A DNA stretch of 30,746 nt from a virus: positions 1 to 30,746 of IMG/VR virus record IMGVR_UViG_3300012936_004484; one strand, 5' to 3'. This document shows, piece after piece, positions 24,315 to 30,746 of the stretch. Below the pieces are notes generated by a model. It did not search any database. It had not been told where the DNA came from and saw nothing but the letters and a program-made list of their open reading frames with translations. Made by a program: the position numbers and the translations under genes. Every line of letters begins with the position of its first letter. The stretch's first letter is position 1.

Positions 24315-25438
24315 TGAAACTAGGATGGATAGGATTAGGTAAATGTGGATTACCGATAGCAGAACGTATAGCACAAACATGTGATGTAGTTGCACATGAT
24401 ATAATCCAAAAAGATACAGCTATATATACACATGATGTAAAAAATTTACTAAACACTGATATAATTTTTGTTTTAGTAGAAACGCCACATGTTGATAAAA
24501 CACTGGACGGTAGTTTACCCATAGAGTTACATACTGTAGATGACTATGATTATACAGCATTAGGCAGTGTGTTACTAACATTGGCAAATTACAGCTACCA
24601 AGGCATTGTAGTTGTTAGTAGCACTGTAAGTCCAAGCACAACAAAAAAACTTGCAACAAAATATAGTGATTTAAAAATTGTTTACATGCCTGTAATGATA
24701 CACATTGGAAGTGTAGCTGATAATTTTGTATCTGCACCAGTGTATTTTATTGGAGGCAAATATGAGTATACCAAACAAGTCGAAGACTGTATAAGAAAAT
24801 TTGTTACAGGTAATATTTTGCACGGCACCTATGAAGAAGTTGAAATGTACAAAATGTTTGGTAATATGTTTAGCAGTGTAAAGATTGCTTTCGCAAACAC
24901 CATAAGTGAAATGATTGAATATGGTAATTTTAATGCCAGCAGTTGGAATGTTATAAATGCTTTACTGCATGAAACAAAAAGTTTCAACAGCACTGCCTAT
25001 CTAACACCTGGCAGTGGCAACGGCGGTCCATGTCATCCTAGAGATGGTGTTGTGTTGACTTGGCTTACAGATAAGTTAAAAATGCAAAGTCACTTGTTAA
25101 AAGATGTAACACAAGTCAGACAGGATCAAGCACTAGCACTTGCAAAATATCTAGTAAGATACCAATTACCTATTGTAATATTAGGTAAAAGTTTTAAACA
25201 AGGAGTAGATCTAACTGTAGGAAGCTACAGTGTACTAGTAGGTGAATATTGTAAACAACTTGGAGCAAATATTCACTATGATAAATCCTGGGCAGAAGAC
25301 AGTGTAGTACTAATTGCCCATCCAGATAAAAAATTACTAGACAAATACAAACCCACTAAAAATAGCATAATAGTGGATTTATGGAATATGAATATACCAG
25401 GTGCAAAAGTTTGGGGAAATAATTTGCATGAAACATAA
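24314..25438 (+). CDS. UDP-glucose/GDP-mannose dehydrogenase-like protein lacking the catalytic Glu (374 aa)
   Basis: The N-terminal Rossmann motif is GLGKCG (Gly7, Gly9, Gly12). SSTVSPST keeps Thr104, the KMFGN helix keeps Lys180 and Asn184, and GNGGPCHPRDG keeps the nucleophile Cys240 and Asp244. The C-terminal domain start LGKSFKQGVDL is also present. But where the family has NPEFLREGS, this protein reads MPVMIHIGS: the conserved Glu is Val127. That Glu takes part in the second oxidation/thioester hydrolysis step in UDP-glucose dehydrogenase. The protein is also shorter than usual (about 390-450). It may oxidise another sugar nucleotide, stop at an aldehyde, or be inactive. Start ATG overlaps the previous stop. 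Confidence 0.7.
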   Translation: MKLGWIGLGKCGLPIAERIAQTCDVVAHDIIQKDTAIYTHDVKNLLNTDIIFVLVETPHVDKTLDGSLPIELHTVDDYDYTALGSVLLTLANYSYQGIVVVSSTVSPSTTKKLATKYSDLKIVYMPVMIHIGSVADNFVSAPVYFIGGKYEYTKQVEDCIRKFVTGNILHGTYEEVEMYKMFGNMFSSVKIAFANTISEMIEYGNFNASSWNVINALLHETKSFNSTAYLTPGSGNGGPCHPRDGVVLTWLTDKLKMQSHLLKDVTQVRQDQALALAKYLVRYQLPIVILGKSFKQGVDLTVGSYSVLVGEYCKQLGANIHYDKSWAEDSVVLIAHPDKKLLDKYKPTKNSIIVDLWNMNIPGAKVWGNNLHET

Positions 25439-26261
25439 GGGAATTGTAATATTTGGAGCAGGTGCATTCAGTCATGCACATTTGAGATGTTTAAAAGAAT
25501 TAGGAATAACTGAATGTATATTAGCTAAAAATACACCCTGGACCAGCCAACAACAACATAAATTTGCCGACGATCATCCTCTTATCTCATTTACATTTGA
25601 TAACAAACCAGATGTTACAGATAAAATAGTACACATAGTAACACCCAGTGATACACATTCGGAATTACTTTATCGTTATAGCAGATTATCTAGTAAAATT
25701 TTTATTGAAAAACCAAGTGTTCTTTACAATAAAGATATAGATTTTAATTATGCTAATTTTATTTCTAACACTGTATATCAGAATGATTGGTTAGCACAAA
25801 TACAAAATCATCGATCTCGTAAATACAAACCAAGTATAATACATTTTACATACGATGTCAAGAACAAAAATCAAATTGATCATATAACTGAAATATGGAG
25901 TCACATTATCAATCTTGTTTCTTTGTGGTATAAACCTAATTGTAAAATTCATATAAACAGTGAATTAGTTAAAAACAACGCAAGAAATATTAGTTGTATT
26001 ATTGACAATGAACTCGAACTTAGTATATCCACTTCAAGTGGTTTAGTAGAAAAAAGCAAGTGGCAGTTGCAGATAGATAATGAAGAATTTACCAGTGAGG
26101 AACTTGGTGGTAGTTTGCTTATAAATACATTAAGTACTATGTTAACTAACAAATTACCTTTGACTGATTGGTACAATGCTAGTTGGCTTATACACAGATT
26201 TAGATTGTTGTCAAGTCCAGAGATATTTGACAACCAATTTTTACTAAATTATAGGAAATGA
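25428..26261 (+). CDS. Gfo/Idh/MocA-type oxidoreductase-like protein (277 aa)
   Basis: I use ATG 25428 (MKHKGIVIFGAGAF), because the longer start at 25401 would add nine residues ahead of the first strand of the NAD-binding fold and overlap more with the previous gene. GAGAFSHAHLRCL is the dinucleotide loop. VTPSDTHSELL and FIEKPS (Glu94-Lys95-Pro96) are hallmark motifs of the family, with Lys95 the likely catalytic Lys. ITEIWSHIINLV resembles the GSHxxD region of the second domain. The protein is short for the family (usually 320-380), with a reduced C-terminal domain. Such enzymes oxidise or reduce sugar-nucleotide hydroxyls, for example at C3 before transamination. No aminotransferase is in the window. 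Substrate unknown. Confidence 0.65.
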   Translation: MKHKGIVIFGAGAFSHAHLRCLKELGITECILAKNTPWTSQQQHKFADDHPLISFTFDNKPDVTDKIVHIVTPSDTHSELLYRYSRLSSKIFIEKPSVLYNKDIDFNYANFISNTVYQNDWLAQIQNHRSRKYKPSIIHFTYDVKNKNQIDHITEIWSHIINLVSLWYKPNCKIHINSELVKNNARNISCIIDNELELSISTSSGLVEKSKWQLQIDNEEFTSEELGGSLLINTLSTMLTNKLPLTDWYNASWLIHRFRLLSSPEIFDNQFLLNYRK

Positions 26262-26262
26262 A

Positions 26263-26985
26263 ATGGATATTGATGTTAATTATATAAAAGCAAATGGGTA
26301 CGCTGTTATACCAAACTTCTTGAATACAGAAGAAGTGACTGCACTACAAAATTTATGTGATGCAACTCCCGTAGCCATGGGTGAGACATGGTATAAAAAG
26401 TGGAAAGCAAATGGAAGATTTGACGAGTATGAACATTGGTGGTCAGAATCTGTCAGAGATCATCCGTTAACAGTTTCGATCAAGGAAAAAATTCGTCCAA
26501 TGGCTGATAAATGTTTTGGTGAAGGCAACTATGAACAGTATGGTGGTGATTTTAAAGTAACGAATTCAGGCAGTAATTTTATGTATTGCCATTTTGACAC
26601 TCCCTATAGACATGATCGCTGGGCAAATGATTTCAGCGATGACATCAAAGGTATGCAATTTGGAATTGCACTGGACAAGTTTGATAATGAAAGCGGTGGA
26701 ACAAGAGTGTTGCCTGGCAGTCATAAAAAAGTATATCACAAAGAAGACATGGACGCTGGTCGACACAATGATGAATTTTTACGTGATGGTATCACAATGG
26801 ATCTTGAACCGGGCGGATTATTTTGCTATCACAGCAGAACCATGCACAGCACCATGCCTAATCTAACAGATAAACCACGTAGGTTAATGCTTATTTTGCA
26901 CTTGTGGAATGATCCAACATTCAAACAAGAATTAGCAGATATAGAATCAAAAGAATATGAAAAAAATCAAGAAATTAAATCCTGA
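26263..26985 (+). CDS. Phytanoyl-CoA-dioxygenase (PhyH)-family Fe(II)/2-oxoglutarate oxygenase (240 aa)
   Basis: The iron-binding facial triad is intact: His110 and Asp112 in CHFDTPY, and His195 in MHSTMPN; Arg206 in KPRRLML is placed to bind 2-oxoglutarate. Early NGYAVIPNFLNTEEV is the typical PhyH start, and ESGGTRVLPGSHKK is the usual loop before the distal His. Length fits small bacterial PhyH-like enzymes. Members hydroxylate, halogenate or rearrange small molecules or lipids, so here it may hydroxylate a sugar nucleotide or its acyl group. Iron and 2-oxoglutarate would come from the host. The ATG begins one base after the upstream stop, and the 3' end overlaps the next gene by 29 bases. 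Confidence 0.8.
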   Translation: MDIDVNYIKANGYAVIPNFLNTEEVTALQNLCDATPVAMGETWYKKWKANGRFDEYEHWWSESVRDHPLTVSIKEKIRPMADKCFGEGNYEQYGGDFKVTNSGSNFMYCHFDTPYRHDRWANDFSDDIKGMQFGIALDKFDNESGGTRVLPGSHKKVYHKEDMDAGRHNDEFLRDGITMDLEPGGLFCYHSRTMHSTMPNLTDKPRRLMLILHLWNDPTFKQELADIESKEYEKNQEIKS

Positions 26986-27337
26986 AATTAATCCTGTTAC
27001 ATTTAAAGATGGTAGAGGTATTATTCAGACATATTATCCTGAACAGTACAACATAGTAGAATGGAACTATATTGTAACACTCAAAGGTGCTGTTAGAGGA
27101 CATCACTATCACAAAGAATTTGATGAGTACATTATGTTTGTAGAAGGAGAAGGTGTGTACACAGAAATTACCAATGGAGAAGAATTAGTAACTCCTGTTA
27201 GTGCTGGAGATTGCATATACCTGCCTATGCATGTACCTCATACATTTTATCCAACTGCAGACTGTAAAATGATTGCAATGATTACCAAGCGTTGGAATGA
27301 TTGTGAGGAACCAATAACAAGGGTAGAAATAAAATGA
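26957..27337 (+). CDS. Cupin, sugar 3,4-ketoisomerase/RmlC-like (126 aa)
   Basis: A single-domain cupin. VRGHHYHKEFDEYIMFVEGEG holds the first cupin motif (His49, His50, His52, Glu57), and AGDCIYLPMHVPHTFYP the second, with His near residue 96. Arrangement resembles WxcM/FdtA-type dTDP-sugar 3,4-ketoisomerases and RmlC-like epimerases, which shift carbonyl or stereocentres on 4-keto-6-deoxy sugar nucleotides. It overlaps the PhyH gene by 29 bases and its TGA overlaps the next ATG. In context it would process a keto-sugar made by one of the SDR or Gfo/Idh proteins. It could also be a non-catalytic metal-cupin; motif evidence alone does not separate these. Confidence 0.65.
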   Translation: MKKIKKLNPEINPVTFKDGRGIIQTYYPEQYNIVEWNYIVTLKGAVRGHHYHKEFDEYIMFVEGEGVYTEITNGEELVTPVSAGDCIYLPMHVPHTFYPTADCKMIAMITKRWNDCEEPITRVEIK

Positions 27338-28233
27338 AACGAATAGCAATAACAGGCGGAGCAGGCTACATAGGTTGTAGGCTCTGTGAATATTTTTTAC
27401 AGCAAGGTCATACAGTAGATTGTATAGACTGGCTTAAATGGGGAATTGACCCAATACTCAATATTGTTGACCATGAAAACTTTTACTTACACAATATTGA
27501 TATTTGTTCACCTGAAGTTGAGCCAGTATTAAAAAATGCTGATGTAGTAATACACTTGGCTGGTATTATTGGATTTCCTGCATGCAATGCAGAGCCAGAC
27601 CTCGCATACAGAATTAACATAGAAGGCACTAAAAGAGTTGTTGAAGCAAGTGCTGATAAACCTTTTGTATATGCAAGTACCGGCAGTGTATATGGAGCAC
27701 TAGATAGTGTGTGTACCGAAGAAGCAGAAGCCAATCCAATTAGTACATATAGTGTTTACAAACTAGCAGGTGAACGTATGCTAGACAATAATGCAGTTAT
27801 AATAAGACCAGCTACAGCGTTTGGCGTTAGCAACAGATTACGTACTGACTTGTTGATAAATGATTTTGTACGCAAAGCCTGTATTGGTGAACATATGGTT
27901 TTATTCGAAGGACATTTCAAAAGAACATTTATTAGTGTTAATGATTTGGTTCGTTCATTTGCTTGGACTATAGAAAAATACGATCAAATGAAAGGCGGTA
28001 TCTGGAATGTTGGAGATCAAACACTTAATCATACCAAGTTAGAGATTTGTGAAACCATACAAAAACATATACCAACTTGGACATTTGAAAATAACACAAC
28101 TCTAGCACATGATCAGGATGGAAGAAATTATTTTGTCGATTATACAAAAATTAGAAACTTAGGATTTACAGCAAGTGAATCATTGGATCAAGGTATAAAG
28201 AATCTAATTAAGGTATACAAGGCGGTAGCATGA
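27334..28233 (+). CDS. Extended SDR: NAD-dependent nucleotide-sugar epimerase/dehydratase (299 aa)
   Basis: TGGAGYIG (residues 7-14) is the NAD-binding glycine motif. VIHLAGIIGFP, ASTGSVYG and YSVYK (Tyr139, Lys143) give the catalytic Ser/Thr-Tyr-Lys set of UDP-glucose-4-epimerase-like extended SDRs. RRTFI-like substrate loop residues appear as KRTFISVNDLVRSF, and WNVGDQT is the usual late NxG motif. Length (299) fits. It probably epimerises, or dehydrates, a sugar nucleotide; substrate cannot be told. Starts and ends with ATGA overlaps, so it is translated together with the cupin before and the SGNH-like protein after. Confidence 0.8.
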   Translation: MKRIAITGGAGYIGCRLCEYFLQQGHTVDCIDWLKWGIDPILNIVDHENFYLHNIDICSPEVEPVLKNADVVIHLAGIIGFPACNAEPDLAYRINIEGTKRVVEASADKPFVYASTGSVYGALDSVCTEEAEANPISTYSVYKLAGERMLDNNAVIIRPATAFGVSNRLRTDLLINDFVRKACIGEHMVLFEGHFKRTFISVNDLVRSFAWTIEKYDQMKGGIWNVGDQTLNHTKLEICETIQKHIPTWTFENNTTLAHDQDGRNYFVDYTKIRNLGFTASESLDQGIKNLIKVYKAVA

Positions 28234-29138
28234 AACTTATTTTTGATGGTGATAGTTGGACTTTTGGATGTGAAATCGTAGATCCTTCACTTCGCAAAAA
28301 ATATCCCGATTGGAATTGGAAACTTGATAAATCTTGGTATGAAGAAAATGACGAATATAGAACAAAAAGAATTTATCCTTACTTTATGTCGCAAGCTCTA
28401 GATTGCGATTATGTTAATTTATCCTGGACTGGAGATGATAATAGAACTATATTAGAAAGAACTATGACGTTTCTGAGTCGAGAATATATTACAAAAGGAA
28501 AATCAACTGACGACTTGTTTGTAATCATAGGATGGTCAAGTCCGGAAAGAAATAGTTTCTGGTGGAAAAGTAAAAATCTATCATTGCCATTTATATTGAG
28601 ACCTAATATTCCTGATTTTAAAGATCCTAAAATGAAAGATATATGGGAATTATATGTTCAGTATATGTGGCATGCAGAAGAATATCTTCCAAGGCATGTG
28701 TCTACTGTGGTACAATTTCAAAATTTTTGTAATGTTTACAACATTAAATGGTTATGTTTTGATGCATTTTATCATACTCCAGATTGCAAAGGCGACAACA
28801 TGGGTAATCTTCATCCTGATGATTGGAAATCTTTTGGGAACCTTCATCCTACTGAGTGGGAAGATATAAACATGTTAAAACAGTTAGAAAAAATTGACAG
28901 AGCTGGACATAAAGAGTTTGTTAATGGAAAAAGACAATTTGAAGATAACGATTATAAGTCACTGTGGAACACAGTCGATCCCGTTAGATTTTACAAAAAA
29001 GATCAACCTAACAATACTTTTAGAAGTTTTATACAAGCAGATACAACTAATTTAATCGGATGGCATCCTAGCCCTATTGGACATGAATTATGGGCAAATG
29101 AATTATTAAGATACATAAAGGAAAACAGTTTATTGTGA
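28230..29138 (+). CDS. SGNH/GDSL-hydrolase-like protein 2, with an altered triad (302 aa)
   Basis: FDGDSWTFGCEI (Ser9) is block I of SGNH hydrolases, and WTGDDNRTI (Asn71) resembles the oxyanion block. Near the end, IGWHPSPIGHELWANEL is the block V region with His279, but the Asp normally three residues earlier is Ile276, so only a Ser-His pair is evident. The mid-part is Trp- and Asp-rich, and carries a short duplication (GNLHPDDW, then GNLHPTEW, near residues 191-210). No signal peptide is present, so it acts in the cytoplasm if active. A role in moving acyl groups on the sugar is plausible. It could instead be a binding protein of the SGNH fold. Confidence 0.5.
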   Translation: MKLIFDGDSWTFGCEIVDPSLRKKYPDWNWKLDKSWYEENDEYRTKRIYPYFMSQALDCDYVNLSWTGDDNRTILERTMTFLSREYITKGKSTDDLFVIIGWSSPERNSFWWKSKNLSLPFILRPNIPDFKDPKMKDIWELYVQYMWHAEEYLPRHVSTVVQFQNFCNVYNIKWLCFDAFYHTPDCKGDNMGNLHPDDWKSFGNLHPTEWEDINMLKQLEKIDRAGHKEFVNGKRQFEDNDYKSLWNTVDPVRFYKKDQPNNTFRSFIQADTTNLIGWHPSPIGHELWANELLRYIKENSLL

Positions 29139-30022
29139 AAAAAATAGTTTTAACAGGAGGTAGCGGATTCCTACTGAGTAATCTACAACAAGATTATATT
29201 GCTGATTACATAGCACCTCGCAGTAGTGAAGTTAATTGGATAACGGGTAAAGGCGTAAGCACATTACCTAATCAACCAGATGTTTTTGTACACAGTGCGG
29301 CTATATACGGCGGATTAGTCTTCAATCAGAAATATCCAGAACGCATACTGCTAGATAACATGCGTATGTCTATAAATGTTTTTGATTACATCTTGACATG
29401 TAAGCCAAAAAAAGTTATTATAATAGGTAGTGCATGTAGCTATCCAGGTAATGCAACAGGCTTACTCACTGAAGATATGATTGGAAGTGGTAGAATGGAG
29501 TCAACTGTTGAACTATATGCTATTAATAAACTTTGGCAACTAGCGGCTAGTGAGCGTCTATTAGACAATTGGACACATCTTGTTCTAGCAAACATGTATG
29601 GTCCAAACGATCATACAAGTTTGGAAAAGTCGCACGTAACCGTAGCATTAATACAAAAAATATTAAAAGCTAAAAAGGAAAATAGAGATGTAAAATTACT
29701 GGGTACAGGAGAACCTTTACGTAGCTTGGTATATGTAAAAGATGTGTGTGCAGTTATTGATTATTTTATAAACAATGATGTCCCCAATGGGGCATATAAT
29801 ATTGGGCATGATAAAGGTTTAAGTATCAAAGCAATGGCAGAAGCTATTGCACAAACAGTTGGATATACAGGAAATATATTATGGGGAGATGCAAAGGATA
29901 ATGGTGCTATGGTAAAAGTATTAGACTATACGAAACTTGACACTGTATTTCCCAACAGACCAAAAACTGACCTTAAAAAAGGTTTAAAAAAAGCAGTAGA
30001 GCAATTCACATGGAATACTTAA
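29135..30022 (+). CDS. GDP-L-fucose-synthase-like extended SDR (295 aa)
   Basis: Starts at GTG 29135 in a GTGA overlap. HSAAIYGGLVFNQKYPERI, then IIGSACSYPG, and RMESTVELYAINK (Tyr128, Lys132) follow the pattern of GDP-fucose synthase (VGGI...YP, SSCIYP, EPTNEPYAIAK), the 3,5-epimerase/4-reductase that finishes GDP-L-fucose from the GDP-4-keto-6-deoxymannose made by GMD. The NAD motif is TGGSGFLL: the third Gly of GGxGxxG is Leu, a small oddity. Late YNIGHDKGLSI is the usual SDR NIG motif. No GMD is in the window, so the substrate may be supplied by the host, by another phage gene, or be a different 4-keto-6-deoxy sugar. Confidence 0.75.
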   Translation: MKKIVLTGGSGFLLSNLQQDYIADYIAPRSSEVNWITGKGVSTLPNQPDVFVHSAAIYGGLVFNQKYPERILLDNMRMSINVFDYILTCKPKKVIIIGSACSYPGNATGLLTEDMIGSGRMESTVELYAINKLWQLAASERLLDNWTHLVLANMYGPNDHTSLEKSHVTVALIQKILKAKKENRDVKLLGTGEPLRSLVYVKDVCAVIDYFINNDVPNGAYNIGHDKGLSIKAMAEAIAQTVGYTGNILWGDAKDNGAMVKVLDYTKLDTVFPNRPKTDLKKGLKKAVEQFTWNT

Positions 30023-30746
30023 CAGAAGTTGTTTTTACAAGAATAAAAAAATTACCAGTATGGACAGAAGCATTTAATGGTACAGAAAAGATCACAAATG
30101 ATTGGAGAATGTGGTGGAATGGTTACAATCTTGATAAGCTAAAAGAACATTTAAACAAACATATGCCAAGTTTGCTAGCCAATCAAACACTTCGTGAAAT
30201 TCATGTACCTTTAATAGAAGCAGTACCTGCCAGAACATACTGCGAATGTGTATTGCTAGATGAAGATAAAATGTTTTACTATCCTATAAGTTTGCATTGG
30301 TTTGACAAGTTTGTTGAAGGTATTGTCGAAAACACGATAGAGATACCAGATTATATAATTAAAAAAATTAACAATAAAACTGCAAAAATATTATTGTATC
30401 ATCCTAGAGAGCAATGGGGTCACAGTGCTTGGCAAAAAATGATTAACGATATATCAGCAAAATACAAATTAACACAGGATAATTTTGTTGTAAGCTGTAA
30501 TAATCCTAAATTAGAAAATATTAATAATGTGCCTTTGATGCATAATCAAAGGATAGTTCAAGATCCAGCATATTTTGATACTACTGATAAAATGTGGGCA
30601 GAACTATCTAGATTAATAAAAGATCCTCAGCCTCCAAATGAAATTAACGGAAAAGGTAAAAGACCTTGGAAATTTGTATGTTTGATGCGAAGACCAAACA
30701 CAAATAGATGGGCTATAAGTGCCGAATTAATGGAGTATAGGCTCAA
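30010..30746 (+). CDS. Probable glycosyltransferase-like protein (3'-truncated)
   Basis: ATG 30010 lies 13 bases inside the preceding gene and the frame stays open to the window edge, giving about 245 residues. The protein begins MEYLTEVVFTRIKKLPVW. It has ILLYHPREQWGH near residue 130 and VVSCNNPKLENI further on. Near the edge, RPWKFVCLMRRPNTNRW resembles the (K)xFxCLNRxPRxHR motif I recall from phage and viral transferase-like proteins that act on surface sugars. The gene is directly coupled to the GDP-fucose-synthase-like gene, so a fucosyltransferase-type role is possible, but only from position. No membrane segment in the visible part. Confidence 0.45.
   Translation, partial: MEYLTEVVFTRIKKLPVWTEAFNGTEKITNDWRMWWNGYNLDKLKEHLNKHMPSLLANQTLREIHVPLIEAVPARTYCECVLLDEDKMFYYPISLHWFDKFVEGIVENTIEIPDYIIKKINNKTAKILLYHPREQWGHSAWQKMINDISAKYKLTQDNFVVSCNNPKLENINNVPLMHNQRIVQDPAYFDTTDKMWAELSRLIKDPQPPNEINGKGKRPWKFVCLMRRPNTNRWAISAELMEYRL

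Noticed and set aside
26120-26127. A third exact TATAAATA, within the Gfo/Idh-like gene and about 136 bases before the PhyH gene
   Set aside because: It lies inside coding sequence with no gap behind it, and several such A/T octamers are expected by chance at this base composition.
26594-26866. 90-codon + strand frame within the PhyH gene
   Set aside because: The PhyH frame has an intact HxD...H and Arg set; this one is a shadow.

Overview
This window is a stretch of a marine, T4-like myovirus genome (Caudoviricetes, most like pelagiphage or cyanophage relatives). Evidence for this is the low G+C (about one third by eye), strictly one-strand gene packing with start/stop overlaps, baseplate and tail proteins of marine T4-like type, and two exact copies of the T4-type late promoter octamer TATAAATA placed directly before genes. 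The host cannot be told from the sequence; an AT-rich marine bacterium is the natural guess. All genes are on the + strand. I see no tRNA, rRNA, IS element, CRISPR array or gene-free stretch over 300 bases; the largest gap is 66 bases.

Region 1 (2-15712) is a tail/baseplate module. It has the C-terminal part of a gp6-like baseplate wedge protein with a Gly-rich tail, then a 3990-residue virion protein in the slot T4 gives to gp7. Three smaller structural proteins follow: a conserved 199-aa protein, a 304-aa protein with a Peptidase_G2-like C-terminus, and a 388-aa protein with a Tyr-Gly repeat. The giant protein is modular and has five ~50-residue beta-propeller-like repeats near its C-terminus.

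Region 2 (15713-30746) starts with a compact promoter region (an exact -35-like TTGACA, a TATAAATA box and an AAGGAGA ribosome binding site). It continues as one unbroken run of overlapping genes to the end of the window. After a small conserved 115-aa gene come three GT-A-like glycosyltransferase candidates (two of them sister proteins), one unknown protein, and a cytidylyltransferase-cupin fusion. Next are two radical SAM proteins flanking an SGNH-hydrolase-like protein, a UDP-sugar-dehydrogenase-like protein lacking the usual catalytic Glu, and a Gfo/Idh-type oxidoreductase. The run ends with a PhyH-type Fe(II)/2-oxoglutarate oxygenase, a sugar-isomerase-like cupin, an SDR epimerase, a second SGNH-like protein, a GDP-fucose-synthase-like SDR and a truncated, probably glycosyltransferase-like gene.

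Together region 2 reads as a phage-borne pathway that makes, modifies and transfers an unusual sugar or acyl-sugar. Its position directly behind the tail genes suggests two possible targets: the virion itself (tail or capsid glycosylation), or the host envelope (receptor change or superinfection exclusion). The two radical SAM proteins are the least explained part and the best candidates for new chemistry.
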